This document shows positions 53,334 to 61,573 of a stretch of DNA of 64,000 nt, in pieces (the first letter of the stretch is position 1; each line of letters begins with the position of its first letter). This stretch comes from Terriglobus roseus. Lineage in GTDB: Bacteria; Acidobacteriota; Terriglobia; Terriglobales; Acidobacteriaceae. The notes under the pieces are model-generated. The model had not been told where the DNA came from, did not search any database, and worked only from the letters and a program-made list of their open reading frames with translations. The stretch covers positions 1,922,001-1,986,000 of the forward strand of contig NZ_FNSD01000001.1 in assembly GCF_900105625.1 (NCBI RefSeq), in the 5' to 3' direction. The translations under genes were made by a program, and so were the position numbers.

Positions 53334-55520
53334 TTAGTGGCCCTGCAATTCCAGTAGGAGCTTCTGTGCAGGACGGTAGTCTGGCGCAGCTTCGAGCGCT
53401 ATCAGCACCGTCTCCTGCGCCTTATCGCGCTGCCCCGCAGCCATGTAGGCCGCGGCTAGGTTGTACTCCGCACCAGCCTTGTCTAGAGGGTTCGTGGCAA
53501 CGACAGCGCTGTATTCGCGGATGGCACCGCCGAATTGCTTCTGCGCCATCAGCAGCGTACCCAAATGCTGATGCAACTCCGTGTCTTTGACCGGATAGAT
53601 GTACAGCACGCGCGTAAGCGTCGCGATGGCTTCGGCCTTATCCCCCGCTGCCTCCTGCAACGCAGCAAGTCGCTTTAGCAGTTCCGGCTGCTGACCCCCC
53701 TGGTGCTCATACTGCAGCAGTACCGCGGCCTCGGCCTTCGCATCGCCCTTGTCGTGCTGCGCGTCGGCAAGCAGTTCATAGGCGTTCGCGTCACCGATGT
53801 ATTCGGGATAGAGCGCGATCACCGCAGGTGCCTGCTGCACAATGACGTCCATCTGCTTCGCTTGCGCAGCGGTTGCAAGAGCCTTCAGTTTCGCGCGCCA
53901 CTCATCAAAGTGCGCAGCCTCTGCGCCATACTTCCCATCGACGCTCGCAAGAAATTGCTTGTCAAACTCTTCGTGCGACATCGCAAGATTCGTCTGGATC
54001 ACCTCAGCCGTCGTCTTACCTGCGGCGTAGGAGTGCACCATCTCCAGCAGCTTGCCTTCGCCCCACTTCGCCGCGATGTAGTCACAGATGCTGCCGCCCT
54101 GGAAGTATGAGACAAGCACCTGTTGCGGATATTCCTGGAACACAAAACCGCGATCGAGCTTCAGGATCGGCAGCAGCTTCTTAGCGCGAATGGCAAGCAA
54201 CACATCGGGCGTCACGCGGTCGCTCCACTCCGGCGAGCGCTGCCCTTCTTCATGCACGGCAAGGCCTTCGGTAAACCACCGCGGCACCCGTTGATTGGTT
54301 GCCGTGATGATGAAGACGTGGCTCATCTCGTGCCACAGCGTGGCGCCCCAGTTGAAGTCGCCGGGCTTGCGTCCGCTGGGACTGTCCATGGCAACCACCT
54401 CACCGAACGTCACGCCCAGCGCACCCAGGCCCGGCATGCCCATGGTGCGAACGGCGAAGTCTTCATGGTTGGGATAGACCTCCACCTGCACCGGCGCAGG
54501 CAGAGTCATCTTGTACTTCTTCGAGTAAGTCTCGAGGATGGTGTGAAGCTCCGCCTGAATATATGGCTCAAGAAGATCGTTCTCCTTCTTGTCCAGCCGA
54601 ACAATCGTAGTTGCGTCGCGCGTTGTGGTGAAGTTCTTGTAGGTGTCCAGCAGTCGCAGGCTGTTAACCGTAGCTGGATTGCGGTAGCCGTTTTCGTAGG
54701 CCAGTTCCAGCTGCTTCAGCGGCTCGTCTTCCTGGCCAAGGCGCATCAACTCCACACCCAGCAGCGAATGCGCGGCCCACAGGCTGGGCTGCACCTCGGT
54801 TGCCTTGCGGTAATAGACCGCCGCGTCTGAGAAGCGATAGTGCAACTCAAGATGTTGGCCAACGCGTGTGTACGCTTCGCCATCGTGTGGATTGATCGCA
54901 GTGATCTTCGAGAACCATGCGTCCGCTGGTTTGTCGGCAATGAGTTCGAGCGACGCGCGAACTGCCATTGCATCCACCGCCTCGTTGTCGATCGCCAATG
55001 CCTTGTCGGCTTCCGTTGCAGCAAGCTCGCGATTGTCATTGTCGAGCGCGATGGTCGCAGCAAGTTCATGCGCGGCTGCAAGCTTTGGATCGATCGCGAG
55101 CGCCTTCGCGATGGACTCGTTCGCATCGCCGCTGTAGTCCTGCGCCTGCACCGTGGCGAGACCAAGATATGCCGCAGCATTGTTCGGATCTTTCGCGAGC
55201 GCTTCGCGGAACAGGTCGGATGCCTCGGCGTTGTTGAAACGCTCGTGCAGCAACATGCCCCAGCGGACCTTGTACTGGGCGGGACTTGCGGCAGGCGCGG
55301 TCGCTTCCCGAAACGCCGCATTGGCGTTCTGCCAGTCTTCGACGCCCCAGAAGCCCTCGGCACGCTCGTACGCATCCCGGCTCAGCGTCAACTGCGTGAA
55401 GCAAGCATCGGCCTGCTTCTGCTGGCCATGCTTCTGCATCTGCCAGCAGGTCGCAGGCAAAACGGCATGCGCGCTCACACAAGCGCAAAGCACAGTCGCG
55501 ATGGCGAGAACACGCATCAT
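53334..55520 (-). CDS. TPR protein with HExxH metallopeptidase domain
   Basis: 728 residues starting ATGATG, overlapping the stop of the caspase-fold gene. A signal peptide (VLAIATVLCACVSAHA) is followed by tetratricopeptide repeats (about 60-290: SDLFREALAKDPNNAAAYLG). Then comes a peptidase-MA-like domain with the zinc motif H397-E-M-S-H401 in GATLWHEMSHVFIITA and the third ligand E419 in PRWFTEGLAVHEE. More TPR units close the protein (RVLYIYPVKDTELHQHLGTL). All three metal ligands are intact, so it should be an active zinc peptidase of the gluzincin type. It is exported. Within this operon it could be a processing or quality-control enzyme for the envelope proteins; this is inferred. Confidence 0.88.
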   Translation of the reverse strand: MMRVLAIATVLCACVSAHAVLPATCWQMQKHGQQKQADACFTQLTLSRDAYERAEGFWGVEDWQNANAAFREATAPAASPAQYKVRWGMLLHERFNNAEASDLFREALAKDPNNAAAYLGLATVQAQDYSGDANESIAKALAIDPKLAAAHELAATIALDNDNRELAATEADKALAIDNEAVDAMAVRASLELIADKPADAWFSKITAINPHDGEAYTRVGQHLELHYRFSDAAVYYRKATEVQPSLWAAHSLLGVELMRLGQEDEPLKQLELAYENGYRNPATVNSLRLLDTYKNFTTTRDATTIVRLDKKENDLLEPYIQAELHTILETYSKKYKMTLPAPVQVEVYPNHEDFAVRTMGMPGLGALGVTFGEVVAMDSPSGRKPGDFNWGATLWHEMSHVFIITATNQRVPRWFTEGLAVHEEGQRSPEWSDRVTPDVLLAIRAKKLLPILKLDRGFVFQEYPQQVLVSYFQGGSICDYIAAKWGEGKLLEMVHSYAAGKTTAEVIQTNLAMSHEEFDKQFLASVDGKYGAEAAHFDEWRAKLKALATAAQAKQMDVIVQQAPAVIALYPEYIGDANAYELLADAQHDKGDAKAEAAVLLQYEHQGGQQPELLKRLAALQEAAGDKAEAIATLTRVLYIYPVKDTELHQHLGTLLMAQKQFGGAIREYSAVVATNPLDKAGAEYNLAAAYMAAGQRDKAQETVLIALEAAPDYRPAQKLLLELQGH

Positions 55521-56440
55521 TGGTCCAACTCCGCCTGCACCTTTGCGAGCTCCAGCAGCGATGCCGTTAACTGCTGCCGATACTGCGATGGATCCATCGC
55601 AGCCTTGCCATATTTCAGCGCGTCGATTTTCTGTTCCAGATCTTCTTTCCGCGCCAGCAACGCTACCTTCGCCGGATCACTCGCGGCCTTCTGCGCCGCG
55701 CCGAAACGCAGGATGGTGAAGTTGCTTAACTGTTGCCCCTGCCCGTTCCCGGCTTCACGAACAGGCTCCCCATGGCCGATGTCATCGAAGACGGCGTGCT
55801 CCGTTGCAAGGCGCTTCTGCGAGTCATAGAAGGCCGCCGTCTTCTTCGACGCGTAGACATACGCCTCCATAGCGGTTAGCGACTCGTTCTTGTCCGTGTC
55901 CGCCGACGGATCCTGCAACGCCTCAACCCAATAGCGCGCGAAGACCGTTGCATTCTTCTCTGTGCCGGACTTGGTCGCTGCGATGACGGCACGGTTCTGG
56001 CGCTCAAGCGCCGCGACGGCCCCACCACTGCTGCTTGTCGTATCGACGACGAGTTGTCGCTTCGCCGGGACGCGATCGCAAAGAGTAGCAAGTTCTGCTG
56101 CCGACAGGTCCGGACCGACGAGATTGAACTTGTACTCGGTGCCATCGAACGATCCATGACCAATCAGGATGAGGACAAGGTCGTCGCTTGCAGTCGCCTG
56201 CTGCGCAACCGTGGCCATAGTGCTGCGAAGCTGTGCCGCCGTGGCCTGCGCGCCAAAGAGCGTGTACACGTGCGCAGTTGTCCCGCTCGACTTGAAGACC
56301 TTGTCCAAATCCTTTGCGCTGGCCGTGAAGCGCTGTTCGTAGTCCGGCTCTCCACCAAGGCCGGCCACCGTGACGTAATACGTTGCGGCGCGTGCATGCG
56401 CGGTAAGAAGAGCAAGCGCGATGAGGATCGCGCGCTTCAT
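55517..56440 (-). CDS. Secreted caspase-fold protein lacking the catalytic cysteine
   Basis: 307 residues from the ATG at 56440, which overlaps the upstream stop by four bases (ATGA). A signal peptide ends near AHARA. The mature domain is caspase/legumain-like: VTVAGLGGEPDYEQRFTASA, strand plus His in LVLILIGHGSFDGTEYKF (H95), then RQLVVDTTSSSGGAV, where active members carry a Cys after Asp. Here Thr/Ser stand in that position. DTDKNESLTAMEAYVY matches the next caspase helix. The C-terminus is a coiled coil. It is probably an inactive, binding-only member. It overlaps the genes on both sides. Confidence 0.82.
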   Translation of the reverse strand: MKRAILIALALLTAHARAATYYVTVAGLGGEPDYEQRFTASAKDLDKVFKSSGTTAHVYTLFGAQATAAQLRSTMATVAQQATASDDLVLILIGHGSFDGTEYKFNLVGPDLSAAELATLCDRVPAKRQLVVDTTSSSGGAVAALERQNRAVIAATKSGTEKNATVFARYWVEALQDPSADTDKNESLTAMEAYVYASKKTAAFYDSQKRLATEHAVFDDIGHGEPVREAGNGQGQQLSNFTILRFGAAQKAASDPAKVALLARKEDLEQKIDALKYGKAAMDPSQYRQQLTASLLELAKVQAELDQ

Positions 56441-58746
56441 ACAACACCCCACTTACGCCGCAACAACCACTCTGCGACGGGCAGGCCCAGCAGCAGAAGG
56501 AAGACAATGGGCATGTTCCAAAGCTCCTTGGTCGAGCGCACAGAGATGCCGGCCTCAGAATACGAAATGTCGCGCGGCAGATCTTTCAAGTCATTCAACG
56601 ACCAGGCGCGGCCACCTGTCTCCTTTGCCAGCTGCTCCAACAACCTGGGGTTGGCTTCCGTGTGAAAATTCTCCGCGACTCCGTTCTCACGCTGGAAGGT
56701 GACGACGTCCCGTCCAAGTTCACCGGTTTTTGTGTCATTCGCATCCGCAGTCACTTCGGTGAGATACGGCCCAGCCTTCTCGGCGGTGTAGTCCGCTATG
56801 TAAAGACCTGGTGTCTCCTGTGAGGGCGTCATGTCCAAAACGGCATTGGCTCCTTCAGGCCCGGAGACATGCGCGCTGACACGAGCATTGCGAGCAGGCT
56901 GAAAGTCCTTGCTGCGCACCTGCGCGGTGATCTGCAGGTGTCCCTGATCTGACAAGGTGCGCGCCGACACGCTGGCACTGACACCGCCAGGCGTGTCGGC
57001 CACCAGCCATCGCAGCAACTGCTGCCAGAACAGGTTGTGTGATGGATCGCCCAGCGCCTCGCTCATTTGCCAGCGCCACGTGCCGCCTGTTGCCAGGATG
57101 GCTGTGCGGCCGTTGCCATAACTCTGCGTGATGAGCATGGGCATCTTGCGACGGCCGCCACTGCTCATCTCGGCAAGCACTGTCGCACCGGGCTTCGGCG
57201 ACCCCGGGTCTTCGTAATCGGCGAGATACGTAAGCTTGCGCCAGCGCTCCGCATTCCTCTGCGGGTCTTCCAACAGACGAGTGATGGGTGACTGCACCCC
57301 GGCATCCGTCAAATTCACCAGTGCCGCATTGCGATGGAAGTTGTTGCGACCTCCGGGGAGAAAGGTAGGTAGCAAATCATTCAGGCTGGATGCAGTCCAG
57401 CCACCATCGCTAAGCGACGAGCGGCCACCGAGAAACAAAACACCGCCGCCACGCCGATCTACATACTCGCGAATTAACTCTTGCTGCGTGGGTGTGAAGT
57501 AATCGGCATCGACCGATCCAATGATGATGCCGCTGTATTGGAACAGGTCTTCCGCCTTCGACGGAAAGCCATCCGCAAGTTCATCGGGCCCGCTGATGCC
57601 CTGTCGGTAGATCTTGTTCTCGCTGGTGCGCAGCATGGAGACCACCTGCACCGTTGGGTCATCCTCCTCCGCGCGGCGCAGGAAGCGGAACTGCCAGCGC
57701 GGCTCGCCTTCGATATAAAGGATGCGCCGTTTGGAAGCGCTGACCAGCACAGGCCGTGTCAGCGTGTTGTTGTGCGTGTTCTCTTCGCCCGCGATTGGCT
57801 CTACGCTGAAGCGCAACGTCCTGGCGCCAGCAGCACCTGCGTAAAAGTACAGGGGCTCGCTTTGAAGGACACCGCTCTGACCCAACATGACATCGTGTGC
57901 TGCCAGCGTCTTATCTCCATCGCGCACCGTCACGGTTGCGTGGCCGTTGACGTAGCCATGCTGCGTAAAGGTAATGGTCGCGGCAATGCGCGCATTCGCG
58001 ACGACAGTTGGCGAGACGCTTACATCTTCCACCTCGACGTCATGCTTCAATTCCGGCGATCCAAAGGCGACCGTATGCACCGGCAGCCGGCGGTTGCGCA
58101 GTGCCTGCATCGCCTCAAGGCCGATGCCCGATCCGCCCATGCCAGCGGCATTCTCACCACCGTCAGTCAGCAGGACCACAGCGCCCACCGGCAGGTCGCT
58201 GGTCTCATTCGCAAGCTGCTGCAGGCCATCGCCTAGATGTGTCGCTGGCGCCGTTGGGACTATGCTGTCGAGCGAATTCACTTGAGTCAGCGATCTATCG
58301 AGTTTGTAGAGGCGAGTGCGGAAACGCTTGTTCAAGCCATCAAGCACACCACTCTGCAGCGCGGTCAAAGCGGCCTGCTCGCGCGGTTTGTCGTCGACGT
58401 CAGTCGTCGCCATACTCTTCGAATCATCGACGACAACAGCAATGATGTTCTGCTGCGAGCTGAGTTCCGCTACGTTCATCGCGGGCTGCCACAGCAGCAC
58501 AAGAATCAGCGCCACGAGCAGGGACTGCGCAGCCCAGATGGCCCATGCACGACGCGGGCTCAGCGCCGCTGGCTCACCGCGCAGCCCGGGCTGTATCTGC
58601 CGAAGCCGGTACTGAATCAGCACCGCAAGCCCCGCACTTGCGAGCACGATCAACACCGGCAGCAGCCAGACAGGCGCGCTGCTGAGGAACACCAGGTGCC
58701 CCTTTGTGAAGACCGGACTCGGATACTTGAAGAGCAGCGGAAACAT
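56437..58746 (-). CDS. Membrane protein with vWA-like and glutamine-amidotransferase-like domains
   Basis: 769 residues. Membrane helices lie at about 24-44 and 68-88 and one near the C-terminus (LWNMPIVFLLLLGLPVAEWLL). A vWA-like domain (about 100-240: NIIAVVVDDSKSMATTDVDD, GAVVLLTDGGENAAGMGGSG) is followed by beta-sandwich repeats and a class I glutamine-amidotransferase-like domain (RILYIEGEPRWQFRFLRRAE, QELIREYVDRRGGGVLFLGG, FLPGGRN) without a clear catalytic triad. This layout is known in proteins of MoxR/Bat clusters. It is the second gene of the operon, 62 bases after the DUF4159 gene, and overlaps the caspase-fold gene. Confidence 0.87.
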   Translation of the reverse strand: MFPLLFKYPSPVFTKGHLVFLSSAPVWLLPVLIVLASAGLAVLIQYRLRQIQPGLRGEPAALSPRRAWAIWAAQSLLVALILVLLWQPAMNVAELSSQQNIIAVVVDDSKSMATTDVDDKPREQAALTALQSGVLDGLNKRFRTRLYKLDRSLTQVNSLDSIVPTAPATHLGDGLQQLANETSDLPVGAVVLLTDGGENAAGMGGSGIGLEAMQALRNRRLPVHTVAFGSPELKHDVEVEDVSVSPTVVANARIAATITFTQHGYVNGHATVTVRDGDKTLAAHDVMLGQSGVLQSEPLYFYAGAAGARTLRFSVEPIAGEENTHNNTLTRPVLVSASKRRILYIEGEPRWQFRFLRRAEEDDPTVQVVSMLRTSENKIYRQGISGPDELADGFPSKAEDLFQYSGIIIGSVDADYFTPTQQELIREYVDRRGGGVLFLGGRSSLSDGGWTASSLNDLLPTFLPGGRNNFHRNAALVNLTDAGVQSPITRLLEDPQRNAERWRKLTYLADYEDPGSPKPGATVLAEMSSGGRRKMPMLITQSYGNGRTAILATGGTWRWQMSEALGDPSHNLFWQQLLRWLVADTPGGVSASVSARTLSDQGHLQITAQVRSKDFQPARNARVSAHVSGPEGANAVLDMTPSQETPGLYIADYTAEKAGPYLTEVTADANDTKTGELGRDVVTFQRENGVAENFHTEANPRLLEQLAKETGGRAWSLNDLKDLPRDISYSEAGISVRSTKELWNMPIVFLLLLGLPVAEWLLRRKWGVV

Positions 58747-58808
58747 GTGCGCCGACTTAGCCCTGCGATGAAGTGGGTCGTGCCTGGTACTGTGGTCGCC
58801 CGTGAAGG

Positions 58809-59612
58809 CTAATGCGTCATGCCGTACAGGATGTAATCAAGCCCCACGCGAAAGGCCGCGGAGGCGAAGGGCTCGGGGTAATTCGGGTCGTCCGCCCACT
58901 CCCATGCGTCGCCCAGGTGCATGTTGTGACAGATGGCGACCATGATGCGTCCGTCCTTATCGCGAATTGCGCGCCACTTGGGTGTGTAGCCGTCTTTTTC
59001 ATACGTGCGATTGGTGCGGATGTAGTGCTCGCCGGGAATTTGAACTTTCTCATCCACGTCATACAGCGTGTGAAAGATCTCGTCGTTCTGCTGCAGATCT
59101 TCCACGGGCGAATCGGGCAGCACCTGCCGCAGGCCCGTCATAAAGTTTTCCCAGTCCTGCGTGCCATGGAAGTCATCCACCATGAGAAACCCACCCTTCA
59201 ACAGGTATTCACGCAACCGCTTGGCTTCGGGCTCCGTGAAACTCCAGGTCTGCACCTGCACCGCATAGATCCACGGATAGTTAAAGATTTCGTCCGAGTC
59301 GAGATTGACGACCTGCTCGTAGGGCCGGCCATCGATGCGTGTGAGACGGTGCATGGCGATCAGAAACTGCCGGTCAGCCTTCGGGTAATCACGAGACCAG
59401 GCGCTGCGACCCCAGTAACCACCGCCATAGCCGCCGTAGTTACTCATACTGGAGCTGTAAGCCAGTCGCGACCAGTAGAACTCACTCTTCACATTCGTGG
59501 CCGAGTCGTCGCTGCCAAACCCGAAGTCGGCCGTCCGCTGATACGCGCGAATCCCCATGGCACAGCACAGGCCAGCCACGGCAGACAGTAGCGCGATACG
59601 CGAGAGCTTCAT
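58809..59612 (-). CDS. DUF4159 secreted protein, first gene of the MoxR/Bat operon
   Basis: 267 residues from the ATG at 59612, with GGAGG ten bases upstream; the frame continues upstream but without family sequence. A signal or anchor helix (IALLSAVAGLCCAMGIRA) is followed by the DUF4159 domain, an amidotransferase-like fold: YPWIYAVQVQTWSFTEPEA, REYLLKGGFLMVDDFHGT, and DGRIMVAICHNMHLGDAWEW. A Gly/Tyr-rich loop (SNYGGYGGGYWGRS) sits near the start. DUF4159 genes regularly accompany MoxR/vWA clusters; the biochemical role is unknown. As first gene it should lie next to the operon promoter in the 59613-59830 region. Confidence 0.88.
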   Translation of the reverse strand: MKLSRIALLSAVAGLCCAMGIRAYQRTADFGFGSDDSATNVKSEFYWSRLAYSSSMSNYGGYGGGYWGRSAWSRDYPKADRQFLIAMHRLTRIDGRPYEQVVNLDSDEIFNYPWIYAVQVQTWSFTEPEAKRLREYLLKGGFLMVDDFHGTQDWENFMTGLRQVLPDSPVEDLQQNDEIFHTLYDVDEKVQIPGEHYIRTNRTYEKDGYTPKWRAIRDKDGRIMVAICHNMHLGDAWEWADDPNYPEPFASAAFRVGLDYILYGMTH

Positions 59613-59830
59613 CCGAAAACGGCCTCCGCTGGTTGAGTGTGCGGCGAGACTATCAGAAGTGCGGTACGTCTTACCTCTACAGACGGAGCGCACCATGCAG
59701 TTGTTGCAGCCCGACGAAAGAAGAGGCGGAATCCTTGCAGAGGGCGGTATTCCGCGTCTTGCCGCACGCGTTTGGCTCATGAGACGATGCAGCCACGCCG
59801 CACGTTAGCGTCCTTCCACGGAGCAGAGCG
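59613..59830. promoter_or_regulatory. Divergent intergenic region between the Bat operon and the multicopper oxidase
   Basis: 218 bases with no gene-like frame, so promoters for both directions must lie here. CACGGAG at about 59817-59822 would serve as ribosome-binding site for the oxidase if translation begins at 59831. No clear boxes are seen. Confidence 0.4.
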
Positions 59831-61276
59831 ATTTTCGACCGGCGGAGTCTTCTGAAGTTCGGCGGCATGGCGGCCCTGGCGAAGGCGGGCCGGTTGCCAC
59901 TGCTCGGCCAGATGGCAATGCCGGGCATGCCGGCGCAAAACGCGCCCGCGATCAAGGCAGACTTCGAACTCCGCATCGCGCCTGTGCAGGTAGAACTCGA
60001 CCCCTCGCGCACCCTCTCGACTATCGGCTACAACGGGCAAGCACCCGGCCCTCTGCTGCGCATGAAAGCCGGCAAGCCAGTCTCCATCGACATCGTCAAC
60101 AACACCGACACTCCCGAACTAGTCCACTGGCACGGCATGTTGATACCGCCGGAGGTCGACGGTACCGAAGAGGAGGGCTCGCCCTACATCCCGCCGCATG
60201 GCCGGGCGCGCATCACGCTGACGCCTGGCCCGGCAGGGCTGCGCTGGTATCACTCCCACGCCATGGCAATGGACGACTTGACCAAGGGCGGTTACACCGG
60301 GCAGTTCGGCCTGGTCTACGTGGAGGACGGCAATGACAAGGGCGCGTACGACCAGGAGCTATTCCTCTCCCTGCGCGACTGGCAGCCCTTCTTCTCCGGC
60401 TCCATGGAGGACGATGACGACGACACACACGACGCGCCCATGCTGGAGAGGCCGCCGCACATGAACACTGATCCCAACGGCCTTGAAGTCGTGTCGATGA
60501 CCTACTCCATTAACGACAAGGCACTGGGAGGCGGCGAGCCCATCCGCGTGCGCGAAGGCCAGCGAGTGCTCATTCACTTCTGCAACGCCAGCGCCATTGA
60601 GAATCGTCGCGTTGCGCTCGCGGGGCACCAGATGCGCGTGATCGGCATGGACGGCAACCCGGTCCCCTCGCCTAAGCTGGTGGACTCCGTATTCCTGGGC
60701 GCCGGCGAGCGCATCGACGTCGAAATCACCATGAACAAGCCCGGCGTCTGGATTCTCGGCTCGACCGAGAAGATGGTGCGCGAGTCTGGCCTGGGCGTGG
60801 TGGTCGAATACGCCGGACAGAAAAAGCAGCCAACCTGGGTGGATCCCAGGAAGGCACCATGGGACTACGCAAACTTCGGCATCGCCGCGCCAACCTTGCC
60901 GACGCCCAAGAACGTCCTCGATATGCGCTTTGAGAAGATTCCGCGCGGCATGGGCAAGTTCAACGTCTGGACGGTCAACGGGACACCGTACCCGCATGAC
61001 AAAGAATTCCTCCTGCAGCGCGGCGAGCGCTACCGGCTGATCATGCGCAACTGGAGCGACGACGCACATCCCATGCATCTGCACCGGCACATCTGGGAAC
61101 TTGTCGAGATCAACGGCAAGCCCATGGGTGGCCTGATGAAGGACACCGTCGTCATCCCCTACTATGGCCGCGCCGTCGTCGACTTCACTGCGGACCAGCC
61201 GGGCCTGTCGCTCTTCCACTGCCACATCCAGCAGCACATGGACTACGGCTTTAAAGCGCTCTTCCGCTACGCGTAG
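59831..61276 (+). CDS. Tat-exported multicopper oxidase, probable ATT start
   Basis: 481 residues if translation begins at the ATT at 59831; the first ATG is at 59867 (469 residues). The frame upstream of that ATG reads FDRRSLLKFGGMAALAKAG, a textbook twin-arginine signal, and GGAG stands seven bases before the ATT. Without it the protein would lack its export signal. No ATG, GTG or TTG occurs in this frame between the upstream TGA and 59867. Copper sites are all present: HWHG and HSH in the first domain, HPMHLHRHIW and HCHIQQHMDYG in the last. The fold is that of CueO/laccase-like enzymes that oxidise copper, manganese or phenols. An acidic loop (SMEDDDDDTHDAPM) is unusual. Confidence 0.92.
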   Translation: MFDRRSLLKFGGMAALAKAGRLPLLGQMAMPGMPAQNAPAIKADFELRIAPVQVELDPSRTLSTIGYNGQAPGPLLRMKAGKPVSIDIVNNTDTPELVHWHGMLIPPEVDGTEEEGSPYIPPHGRARITLTPGPAGLRWYHSHAMAMDDLTKGGYTGQFGLVYVEDGNDKGAYDQELFLSLRDWQPFFSGSMEDDDDDTHDAPMLERPPHMNTDPNGLEVVSMTYSINDKALGGGEPIRVREGQRVLIHFCNASAIENRRVALAGHQMRVIGMDGNPVPSPKLVDSVFLGAGERIDVEITMNKPGVWILGSTEKMVRESGLGVVVEYAGQKKQPTWVDPRKAPWDYANFGIAAPTLPTPKNVLDMRFEKIPRGMGKFNVWTVNGTPYPHDKEFLLQRGERYRLIMRNWSDDAHPMHLHRHIWELVEINGKPMGGLMKDTVVIPYYGRAVVDFTADQPGLSLFHCHIQQHMDYGFKALFRYA

Positions 61277-61325
61277 CTTTGGGTTTTTTGATGCGGAATC
61301 GAGCACACGGGGGCCTGCGGCGAAT

Positions 61326-61482
61326 CGTAAGGGCACGGCTTCAGCCGTGCGCTAATCACCCTTATGTCGAGCCGGGCTTTAGCCCCTGAGGTGTGCCCGG
61401 ACATCCCAAAGCGCACCTCAGCAGCTGAAACCGCCGTCAAATCCCTTCGCATTGCGGCACGGCTGAGGCCGTGCCGTTACGG
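61326..61482. repeat. Palindromic repeat element, family B, inverted pair
   Basis: 61326-61392 repeats the order of copy 1 (CGTAAGGGCACGGCTTCAGC, then GGGCTTTAGCCCCTGAGGT). 61415-61482 is the same element reversed (ACCTCAGCAGCTGAAACCG to GGCACGGCTGAGGCCGTGCC and GTTACGG). Together they form a BIME-like structure between the oxidase and rmuC genes, probably folding as a large hairpin in RNA. Confidence 0.85.
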
Positions 61483-61573
61483 TCCCAGCGTTCTCGACGC
61501 AGGACACTACGAGTCTGAACTTCTCTTCCACACGGGCAATCGGTATGCTTTCAGGTGAAGGGAAGGCGAAACC

